Source: Atrichornis clamosus (Eukaryota > Chordata > Aves > Passeriformes > Menuridae). From it: 64,000 nt of DNA. The notes below the pieces were generated by a model. The model made no database searches. It worked only from the letters and a program-made list of their open reading frames with translations, and was not told the origin of the DNA. The stretch is from assembly GCA_013400975.1 (NCBI GenBank), contig WBMZ01002994.1, positions 1 through 64,000 on the forward strand. Direction: 5' to 3'. The translations under genes were made by a program, and so were the position numbers. Shown piece after piece: positions 14,556 to 25,740 of the stretch. Positions within the stretch are counted from its first letter, which is position 1. The number at the start of each line of letters is the position of its first letter.

Positions 14556-17500
14556 GGTATTGCATGTACAAGTTTGTGACTTAATGCTATGGGAGAGAGA
14601 TTGAGATTGCTGAGATAGGTTGGATTAAGGTGGGGAGAGTCAAACAGGATGCAGGTGTCTTCTCCAAAGAGACCCCTGAGTGTGGTTTCTATCACATTCC
14701 TCTGAACACCTCAAAGGCAATTCCTTCCAGAGACCCTTACCTGGAAACTCTGCAAAGGATGTTTTAACATTTAAATACTAGTTGATCTGTGAACCAGATG
14801 AAGGATGAGTGCACATCATCTAACTTCTGGCACTTAGATATTTTAAAGACCTTAGCAGATATCTTCTCTGCTCAACAGAGAGGGCATTCGCTGCTTTCAT
14901 GACTATTACAAGCAGAAGCATCTTTCATACCACTAGTTACAGAAAAGGGTAAGATTAGCCTTCTGACACCTGATTTTCTATGTTGTGACTGTTAAAACTT
15001 GATCTTTCCCTCTACTATGAGTTCTGAATAGAAGCAGTAAAAGACATATTTTATTTAATATTCTTTACATTTAGATGTCAATTAAAAAGTAGGACTGATA
15101 GAAAAAAAGTGAAGGAACAACAAAGAGGAGAAAACAGAACACAGAAGATATAATGCTGAGAGAATAATTTTTCATGTAAATGGAGAAAAGCGAAAACTCA
15201 CCAAGTATTCTTGTTTTCAGAGGCTGATGTTTATAAATACAAAAAGCTAAAGGTCAGTTTGACAGATGAATACTAAAGTAATTTCTGTACACTTTCAGAT
15301 CATTATTGTTATTTAAAAGATAATCAAGAACACAAGATAAACATGAGCATATTCACAAGTCTCCACTTTGTGCATGTTATCATATAGTAAATCACCTCTT
15401 AAAAGCTTTCATACAGTGGAATTACACTGCATAATGTGAGATGAAGTCCCAGCTTTGCACTGAAGTCACAGACATAAAGTGTTTATCTCCAAGACCTAAT
15501 TTATTGAAGACGTGTTTAATAAGGATTTTCCTTAAGTGGTACAGGGCAGATATTACCATGTACCTTACACATAATAAAGCATGTCCATCTTTACAACAGG
15601 TGCTCTTGGTAAAATCTGTTAGCAGTATACAAGGAGAGGAAATCATACCACCCACCCGAGAGCTGTTTGCATTCTGTTGTAGTACAGAGTCTATCAAACA
15701 TTCACTATGAACTACTTTACTGTACCAAGTGCAACAAAGGACCAACTCCACAGCTGCAATCTGGTAACTACCTGGTCAAAAGAATGCATTTTGCTTATTA
15801 TTTCAATGAATCAATAATTTCACCAGTACCACATGTTGCATCTTACAATTGCAAGCAGTAGTCTGATCATGCCCATGTCAAGGACATGTTGTGATGGATC
15901 ACAACAAGGTGACCCCACCTCACTCAGATAAGATTAACTCTAAAATCTGGGTATCATCTGAGGCAAAGCACAGGAAACTTCCTGTTGAGGAAACAATGGA
16001 ACAACTGGGTGTGTTTTTCAGCAGCATTGTGAGCTCTGTGCTGAAGATAGTTTCATTCCCCTACTTATTTGAAAGAGCCCTGAGGTTGTAAGATCAGAAG
16101 ATTTCAAAAGCAGATAATCAGCTGGAAGTTTTGACTGAATCTTTTGAGATAGATTATTTAATATTTGTAATTATTTTAGCTGTTCATTGACATTGATAAT
16201 AATCATTATTAATACACATTTTTAAAAGTCTAATACAGTGTTCATATCCCCTAGCTACTGTATGGTGTAATATCTGCTTACCACAGCTGAGATAATTACA
16301 AAGACAGCATCTAAATTACTTTGTCAATTTGCCAGGCACAGATTTTTACTTAAATGATACACTTTACTGCTATATAGACATAACATTGAACAAGCTAATG
16401 AGGGCAGATTTCTTATTTTGCTTGAAAAAATTATTTATCTCACAACAGAGTTGGGTCTGAATTCTTTGAGGATTATAATTATGCTCATCTCATAGTTTTT
16501 GGAGTTATTTTCCTTTTTAAGAGAAATACTGGTAACGTTTGGGTTTAAGCATAAAAGTATCAACTATTTATCAATTTGAATATGATTAGCTTTTTCACCC
16601 CTTATTCTTCAAGAATGAACTTATTTATTTTATTTTTCTACTACCAGTTTTCATGCTCGTTTGGCATTTGAGAGCAGTTAAGAAATTTACCAGCCTACCT
16701 GCCGCACAGACACTCATATTTTGGTGCTTGCGAGTTTATGCATTTAACTGTCAAAATGTGAATAGGTGAAATTAGTTTTGCTTTGAAATAAAAACATCTC
16801 CCCTTCCTTTAAAATCTTAGGCTGAGATTTTCTACAATGTTTCAGTTTTAGCCCATACAGAGCTGTCTACACACCTGTTTCTTACAAAATCAGTTTCTCT
16901 TGTCTTCCTCTGTCACAGCCTCTCTTTGCCTACAGTCGTATATTGTTCTTTACTATACTGACTGTGCAGGAGAGTGTGAGTCAGTCCTAGGTATCTGCAT
17001 TTTGAATACTATAATAACTGTTTAGATCCCAGATGGTAAATCTGAATTTTTTCCTAGATTAAAAGTATAATTTCATATATTTATAGGGTTACCCCCCTAA
17101 AAGGTACGGGACTGTGATCATCGTACCATCGAGTTCATGAATTGCCACTCAAATTCAAATTTTCAGAGAAGGATCTGTCAGAAGAGAGAGGAATAGGCAT
17201 AAAACCTAAGACATAGGGACATAGAGCAATTTTGAGATAACAGGAACCTTAGTACTTCTAAGTGGGTAAAGAAAATTAGTTTGGGCCTCTTAAGCAGTGT
17301 TGAGTGTCAACATCCTATCAAAGCCAATAATAACACAATGGAAAGTAAGGGATTTGGCAGTATTATGATGGGCAGAAGGAAATAAAAAGGAGGCAAGAGA
17401 GTGTAGGTGTGAGGTTTGGCATGATTTTGATAAATGCCTTTAGAAGCCCTTTGAATCACACAAACTGAACATCCATGCTCTGAACCCTACCCATCCTATA

Positions 17501-17579
17501 AATCCTTTGTAATAACCAAATTAAGCATAGCAACATTTTTTGAAAATCGTAATGCTTACTTTTTAGGCAATCATATAAG
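14556..17579. other. Unique AT-rich sequence, no gene recognised
   Basis: The first 200 bases (14556-14760) have a composition like the neighbouring CR1 but could not be placed on the CR1 body. They may be a diverged continuation or an older unrelated insertion. The remainder is AT-rich unique sequence. Two overlapping short inverted repeats lie at 15874-15906, and a 6-bp inverted repeat (GGTACG/CGTACC) lies at 17103-17127. The opposed open frames at 15422-15751 look like chance. Confidence 0.6.
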
Positions 17580-17785
17580 CATAGAATGGTTTGTGTTTGG
17601 AGATTCTTTAAAAGTCATCAGGTTCCCACCCTCCTGCTGTGGGCAGGGAAATCTTCTACTCAACCAGGTTTCCCAGAGCCCCATGCAACTTGACCTTGAA
17701 TGCTTCCAGGAATGGGGCATCCAAAACTTCTCTGGGCAACCTGTTCCAGTGTCTCACCACTCTGACAGTAAAGGATATAATTTCA
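17580..17785 (-). mobile_element. Short CR1 3' end, reverse orientation
   Basis: It starts with the reverse-complement CR1 terminus 'catagaatggtttgtgtttg' and continues through the 3' UTR: 'ctgctgtgggcagggaaatc' (near 17634), 'ggaatggggcatccaaaact' (near 17710) and 'ctgggcaacctgttccagtg' (17732-17751). Similarity fades after the segment matching 'acagtaaagaatttc'. Only about 200 bp of the 3' UTR survived. Confidence 0.92.
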
Positions 17786-20700
17786 ATCATGATAATTTTT
17801 TTCCAAGAGTTCAGAATCTGTTCCTGAATCGCTCGCTAAAAGCAGATATTTCCTCCTACAATAATAGCAATTTTAACTTCCTAATTATATTTTTGACATA
17901 ATTCAACTACTCAAGGTTATAATAATCATAGAATAATTAATTTTAATGGTATTACTGATTTAGGAGTGTAAAAAAAACCAAAATCATAGGCTCAAATATT
18001 TATCCAAAGTGTTCATTCCTGCTCCTCTTCCGATTTATCTTTTCTGAACTGTCTAGTCCTTTTTTACCTACATTTCTGTACAAGAAAATTTTAACATGGA
18101 TAACAGAAAACATCCATTATAGGTACCATGTCTATCTTGGTTACTTCTCCAGATCTAATTTCAGATACTAAATTGTTCAAAAAAGTCTCTGGGGTCTGCA
18201 ACATTTTTAATTATGGTATCAATCCCAATTGCTTTTTTTTAAATTAATGATGCAGTGATAAATTACTGCACAACTGCTTCATCATTTCAAACACTATGCA
18301 GAAACATTGCCAGAATCTCATTTGCTCTTAACTGTACCCTTTTAGAAAACCTCTTTTCAACTCACATTTTCTTAAAACATGAGGGATCAGGTGTTGCCAG
18401 GGAGAACTGGTGGATGTGCAATTTATAAAAGTTTCCTGCATCAACTCTATTCAGGTATGGGAAAGCACCAAACTATAGCAGAAACATCCTACACTTCTTG
18501 CAAATACTGATAGTTCTATTGACTTTCTAATGATAAGCAGTAATGTCTGACCCAAATTAATACTCTGCTTCATACATTCCTTTTACACAGTGTTACAAGA
18601 AGAACAATCAATGACAGATATTGCTTCAGAAGTTAGAATACAGCAAAAAAGGATCTAGGAAAGCATTGTTGATTGCATTTCTTTAGCAGTGTACTTGTTT
18701 CAAAGATTTATGGTTAGCTCTTGTGGAAATGGAAGTGTTATATCCAGCCTTATCCCTCGTTCTAGCTGGAGCTCCATGACAGCATAAGATATAATTTTGT
18801 ATCACTCCACCAATTTCAGTGCTGAGGACAGCTAAGCGTCAGTTCTAATAGGATGTTCAACCTTTGCCAAGGCACCGAGTGCAGACCTCAGCCACCTTGG
18901 GTACCTGTGCGCATGCTCATCAGCAGTGCCTTCAGGGTAGGTGATGAACAAAACAGATGATTCAGAAGGATACAGACTGCAGCCTAGGTCCTTGTATTGT
19001 TCAGCTAGGTACGGTGAGACTTGGAGCAGAAGAGAAAAAGCGGAAGAAAGAAGAAGCATGCAAGGGGACAATTCAGATCTTTTAATATGTCTTAAATGAG
19101 ATTGTGTGAAATTCACAAAAAAAAAAAAGAAAATATCTTTACCTCTGTTTTTGATTTGAAGACTACATATTATAGATAGAAACATAGACAAGCAAATTGT
19201 AAGACTGAAGATAAACCAAGTCTGGATATTTGTTTTATCTTACTAACAGAAATGAATAAATAAATGAAAGAAGAAACGAAAAAAAACCAGTACGTTATGT
19301 CAAATGCAGTTACAAATTTGATTTTTTTTGACAAGAAAAGTCAGACAATGTAGTAAGATAAAGAGAAGTTAAAAGGTATTCCATAAAAGGAATTAATTCT
19401 TTGCTTTGTTACTAGAGGAATAAAATACTCCACTGCCTGATAACCTTTCTCTTAAATAGGAATCTGTCTTGGTATTCTATGAGAGAACAGAATTTTCTCT
19501 TGTAAAGAAAGTGTTAAGAAACATGACATCCAATGGAAAAAAAAATCTATAGTGAATTCTAATGTAACATACAGTAACTTCACTGATTTGCTGTTATTAA
19601 AAAAATCCCAATAAAATAACAGTTGAACTTTAGTAATTGCAAATCTGGGGGAGTTATGTTTGTTATTTTTAAAATTAAACTCACATGTCCAAATTTCCCC
19701 TGACAGAATCAATATTTAGATGTTTTTGAGTGTCAGGAAAACGATGAAATCCTAGGTTTGGAGAATTCTCTTTAACAGTTTTATCTGGAGAGTTCATGTT
19801 AACATATTCCAGATGCTTCAAGGCTTAGAATTTAAATTTTCTCTTCAGCGTTTTCTACTGTCAGAGTATATTAGAAATAGATAGTATCACAGAGTAACAG
19901 TGCAAAATCTACAATTCAGTGTGAGAACAGGACTATTGATAAGAATGTCAAAGGCTTCCTTTGTTTCAGATATTTATTTCAGCAGTTCTATGTCATATTA
20001 CATTGCATTCACAAAGGGAAATAAACAATTACATATTGTGAAAATGAAAATGACAAAATAATATGCACTTGAATGAAAAAATAATTTACTTAGCAAAGAA
20101 GAAACGGTATCATTCTTATGAAATAATAACACTGGAAAAATCTCACAGTGAAATAAAGTGTTTAAGAGAGACCTCAACATAAACATATCTCAAAGAAATT
20201 TGTGAAATCTCTTATTTAAGGTAGTTACAACAATAAATATAAGAGATATTAGGAAAAGGAGATAAAATTTTAAAAAAATCAAAACATATCATTGAGCCAT
20301 TTACTGAGAAAATGAATTATAATACATCTAAAATTTCTTTAATTTTTTCTTGTTAAAATTATTCTTTCTGTTAATTTCCTCCAATTTTAGTATCAAGAGA
20401 AAAACTGAAAGACAACTTTAGATCCAAGACTTTAATCTACATATAAACTACTCAGCATTCAAGCAATAGATTAAAAAACTTAAATGCAACCTGCATTTTC
20501 TTGTATAGGGCAAAAACTTTTACCTACTTGTCAGTGCAGTTAGTCTCAAAAAGTTCTGAAAATAGATTGATTCATCATACTTCAGCTCTAAACTCATAGA
20601 AAGCCACATTGAAGAACTATAGCTCTTTATGGAAATTTACACCTTATTTTTGAGCAACACTTCTCAAATGAAATTATCACTTTAGAGATTACCTATAAAA

Positions 20701-23700
20701 ATTGATTCTTAATAGCAAAATATTTTGACATGAAAGCAGTTCTGCAGATTGAAACTTTATCTCTTATACTAGTCATGGTTGCAAAGTTACCCCAAACAAC
20801 TTCCTGCATTTGTCATATTTAGTCTTTGAAATAATCTATCTTCACTGAATCTTGACCACGCTAATTTTGGGGGGAGTTTTGGTATATTTTCCAGTCATTT
20901 CTGAAATTCTATATCCATAATCCATGGACCGAATCACCTTCTCCAAATAGGTACTTTTCTGCATTGAGAACTTGTGCATTAGCTGTTAACAATCAAAATA
21001 TTAAAGAAGAAATCAAAATCAATCATGCAAAAGGCAATAAGAGCTCTCTTTACCCCTTTCAACTCTTATGACTGAATCGTATATGCCCTATAAAAACATA
21101 CATTTTCCTGGTAGGTTTAGTTTGGAAGAAATAAAGGAAAATATTACTCTTTTGAGGGGAAAAAATTATACTGATTTGGTACAATTTTGAGCCTGAAGAA
21201 TTCTCATTGTCTTTCACTGGCAGAGGTTTAGTCATTGCTGTTTGATGAAACATGTGCACACACTTGCCACAAAATCATTTTAGCATTCCCTTATCCATCT
21301 ATGTTACCTTTTAAATGTATATAACCACAAAATATCATCTTAAAACACTCATGTCTTGGTCCCTGTTCCTTCCATTAGTTTTTGGAGCAAGATTAAATTT
21401 AGAAGAAACATAGGATTTTTATTTGCTTTGAACCAGAGACACTTTACTCTCAAAGCAAATATTCAGAGTACTCTGTGAATCCTGGAAACATTAAGGGGAA
21501 GTTCCTAACTAACAAGGATTTGAACATTCTTTGTACAGTTTGGATTACAGAAACATCAGTTGAAAGACAATTGAAGGAGTCATCTTACCATAACCAAGAT
21601 CTTCATTTCATTCAAGTCCAGAGAAGAATAATTACTTAATTTCTCAGATAGCTTTACAGGACAGGAGAATGTTTCCCATTCATGTACTGTTTAAAATTCC
21701 ATGTAAACAGGCATTCACAGTTTCATCTTTCCTGAGAAGCACTAAACAAATAGCCTATAAAAGACAATTTTGCACACATTTTTGATGGAATTATGAGTCA
21801 GACACAAGATTGTGATGAATATTTTCACCCTAATACCTCTTTCTCTTTATATAAGTTTTGAAAACAGACAGCACAAGGCTTTTAAATGTTGTATTTAGGT
21901 TTTATTGAAGCATAGAAAAAAAGACATTGAAGAAAATAAATTAAATAAAATATCTGATAAGCAATTCTACTCATTCCAATGGTTTGTTGGAGAGAATGTC
22001 CTCCTCTTGATTCTTTCCATTTCAGCAACTTTCTTTGACTTACAGGGAAAAGAGTTCCCATGTCCTTAGGAAAAGAGTTTCCTAAGAGTCCCAAATAAAT
22101 TTTCTATCTGAAAAATTACCCTCCTTATTTCAGCAATCTCCCAGCTAATTCCATTTTGCAAGCTTTCTTCTTGGCTTTTTCACTTCTCTCTGTCTCACAT
22201 TATACTCCAGAAGTTCTTCTGAGCCATGTTGTGAATTCTTGAGGAAGGAGAACTTTCCCCTCTATGAAAAATTGTTCCCATTTAAAGTGGAATCAGTGAT
22301 AGTAACATAGTCAGGGAACCTTCCTCTCTGCTGCTTGGCTACATCCTTTTAGCCAAAACCCATGTATACAACAAACTGAATGTGCAAGCTAGGCAGTTAG
22401 ACCATCTGTTGGCATCACAGAATAATTGATTACATGTCGTTTTGCTTTTTCTAATTAAATATTTACATTTTGGGATATTGAATGAACAGAAATAATTCAA
22501 AATGCTTCAAACCCTAAGTCTACTATCATTGTGATTCTGCTAAGTAAGAACAGAAACCTTATGTACAATTCCATGTCACAGACTTGTTTAGATACTTAAC
22601 TGAAACATAAAAATGCAAGAGACCTATATAATACTGCTAGAATAATTATAGGCTGAAGAAATGCTATAATTTTTCTTTTTCCTTGATCAGGCCTTGATTC
22701 ATCGTCCACTCTTGCTCATACCATAACATGCAGTTAATTAATGAAAACTGAATTTTTGAATCATATTAACACTTACAAGCTCTGAAAGAGTCTAAAAAGA
22801 TATCCATCATCAAAACCAATAGGTTTACTGACATATTGTCCCTTAAAATCTCAGGAATTGCTTATAATAATGAAATTCCTATTATTGAAGAAACTAGGAC
22901 AAATGTTGTGCAAATAACATCAGTTTAGGCACAGTATTAATATTGGATTCTCATTTTCTCAAAAAGCTCAGTAATGATAATTAAAAAACCTGTTGTGAAA
23001 CGAGGAGGTGATAAGAATTTAAATTCAGAAGATTCTTGAGCTGTATCAAAATTAATAGAAGTCATTCTGGGAAGAAAATATCTTCTAATTTATGTAGATA
23101 TTAGTAGCAGAGTAGTACAGTAAGACTGAAAAATGTGCTCATCTGGTACATTTCTAGCAAAGAGTTTAATAGCTGTTCCACCATCGATATCATTTTAAAT
23201 GGAAAGCATTTTTTTCCTTCAGTACAAGTTCAAATACTACACAAAAATATTTTATCACATTAAGGATAAAAAAAAAGCCTAGAGTGTTTTTGTTAAGTGT
23301 GAGAATTCTCCATTCCTATCATTATGAGCTGATACATAAGTATATCAAAGAATTTAAACAAGCAACTTGGAAATTTGCTCTCTAGTAAGACTGTGAATGT
23401 TGATATTTGACTGGAATGTGAACTAAGAACTAATTGTTAAATGTGGGTGATCTGCACATAAGACCCCAACTGTAGGCATTGTCAGTTTCCACCATGGAGA
23501 GAGACACTCATTAACATGACCCTTGCCATTTGGGGACTGTTTGTCAGAGGAATAACCTTACTGTATATGTGCACATTTTTAGCACTGAGAAGATTCTGGC
23601 TTTCCTCTGGCCCAGAATGCCTAAATAGCTCAACAAGGCTCTCTGTGTTTGAGCACCTCACCACAAGATACGTGGGCTGAAGAACAGAACTCTGCCAAAC

Positions 23701-24544
23701 TCCACAGTGGTTCTCTTTGCACTGACTCTGAATTTACTATCTGTTTTCATACTTGTTATAAAAACACTGGACATTTTGGTAGGAATTTGGATTAAAGTAA
23801 CTAAAAGAAAGATGAGATATTAATGCATTAGGCTATGTAAAAATTATTTTGTTGCTTGATAAGGGAAAAGGCAATAAAGACTGACAATTCTACATCTATA
23901 TTCTGTACTGCACATGGTATATTTTATATGTACATGTAAACACTTGTGATTATTAAATTATCTACGCTTGAAACATGCTACACTTTGTTGTGGCTGTTTT
24001 TCTTCTTAAATAGAGTATTAAATATGAAGATATTTCGTGCTCTTAAAATTGAACCATTGTATGTTTTATGGCCAGAAAACATATCAGGGCTCTTGTACAC
24101 TGCTGATTCTGTTGCACACAATTTATCTGCTAGTAACCAGAATAAAATATTACTTTTAGGACATGCCTAATTTTGACAAAGGAAGCCCTTAGAGAAAGCT
24201 TTTTATTTAGCTGAAAAAGTAACCATTCTACATGTGATGTGAGCTGATTATAATTCATCAGCTCTTGCAAGAAAGTCAACATCTTTTCAAATAGTCCCTT
24301 TCCCTACTTAGTGACACTGTTTAATATTATTTTAAGAATAGTCTAAGTCAAGGCAAACTATCACTGGTCTGAAAAAAATATTGAGAAAGCTGTCTATTAT
24401 CTAACATCTAACACACAGAATGAATCTAAATCACACAGTCAGTGATTCTCAAAGACCAGCTCCTCCAGACTCCAAATATGTATCAAGCCAAAAATGACTG
24501 CCAAGAAAAGGTTACAGAAGGCCTTTAGAGGTAAGCAAGAAGAA
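17786..24544. other. Unique AT-rich sequence, one weak exon-like segment
   Basis: About 6.8 kb without recognised repeats other than A/T runs (for example A12 near 19117-19128). The only exon-like feature is on the minus strand at 18905-19019, described under findings. Other open frames are short and unlike known proteins. Confidence 0.6.
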
Positions 24545-25740
24545 CCTAACAAAATTTAAACATAAGGAGTGAAAGCAGGACACGGTTGCCAGAAGGAATA
24601 TAAAGACACTTGTCTGAACATGCAAGAAATAGTGTTAGGAAAGAAAGTCCACCTGGACTTGTGAATCCACTGAGGTACATGCAGGCAAAGAGGAAGCGCT
24701 CCTCCAAATGTATCATCAAAGAAAGATGAGGGAAAATGAAGGCCCATTGCTGATCAGAGAAAGAGAACATTTGACATAGAACATGGGAAGGGCTGAGGTA
24801 TTCTATGCCTTGTTCACTTTCGTCTTTACTGGTTATATGTGCCTTCAGTCACTACTGGCCCATAATAGACACAAAGATTTTATACTTCTTCATTAATGAC
24901 ATAGATGATTATAAAAAACTGTGCAGAGTGTCAAGAATGCATGAGATGGGTGCACTGTCTTACAGAGGGACCTCAATAGCCTGGAGAAATGTGTGCACGG
25001 AAACCTCATGAAGTTCCACAAAGGAATATACCAACATCTTGTGACTGGGGAGGAAAAACATCAGGCACCAAAACACACTGGTTGTCAACTGTCTAAGAAT
25101 CAGCTTTGCAAAGAAGGTCCTGGAGGTACTGGTGGCCATGAAATATCAGTGTGTCTTTGCAGCAAAGAAGTCCAAGAGCACCCTGGAATGCATTATGCAG
25201 AGTACTGTCACCAGTTTAGGTGATCCTTTTCTCCTTCACAGCCCTGATGAGACACACTGGGAGCATCCAGTTCTAGATTCCCCAGTCTGAGAGAGACATG
25301 GACTTACTGTCCATCAACATTCCACAAAGATAACAAAGATAATTAAGTCCTTGAAGAATTTTGAGTTAAAGAGAGGCTCAGGTCTGGGTCTGTTCAGCTT
25401 GGAGAAGGTAGGTCATCTTATCCATGTTCAAGAGAAGTCTAAAGAAAGCAGAGCCAGACTTCCCACTGTTGTTTAGCGAGTGGACAAAAGACAATGGGCA
25501 CAAGTTGAAATACAGGAAATTCCTCTAAAACATAAAAAAGATCTTTTTAACTGTGAGGGTGATGAAACAAAGAAGATTTCCCATTGATTTTGGTGCATCC
25601 CCACCCCTAGAGATGACCTAAACCCCATCGGACACAGACCCTCATAACCTGCGCTGGCTGGCCACGCTTTGAGGATGTGGATGGGATCAGTAGATCTTCA
25701 GAGATCCTTGACAACCTCAGTTACTCTACAGTTCTGCAAC
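24545..25740 (+). mobile_element. CR1 LINE with reverse-transcriptase core deleted
   Basis: The first part (about 24545-24872) matches the ORF2 linker between endonuclease and reverse transcriptase. Visible blocks include the segment around 'gtgttaggaaagaaagtcc' (24633-24651) and 'gggctgaggtattctatgcc' (24790-24809). At about 24873-24885 the sequence jumps directly to the segment encoding the F-I-N-D-x-D region ('cttcattaatgacatagatg', 24887-24906). The canonical reverse-transcriptase blocks between are missing. The rest is C-terminal ORF2 and 3' UTR ('aaagacaatgggcacaagtt', 25487-25506), ending near 25740 with a degenerate terminus. It is a dead, old copy with many stops. Confidence 0.85.

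Noticed and set aside
24430..24460. 'cagtgattctcaaagaccag' resembling a hAT-Charlie terminal repeat
   Set aside because: No matching opposite terminus or transposon body was found, and the resemblance is short.
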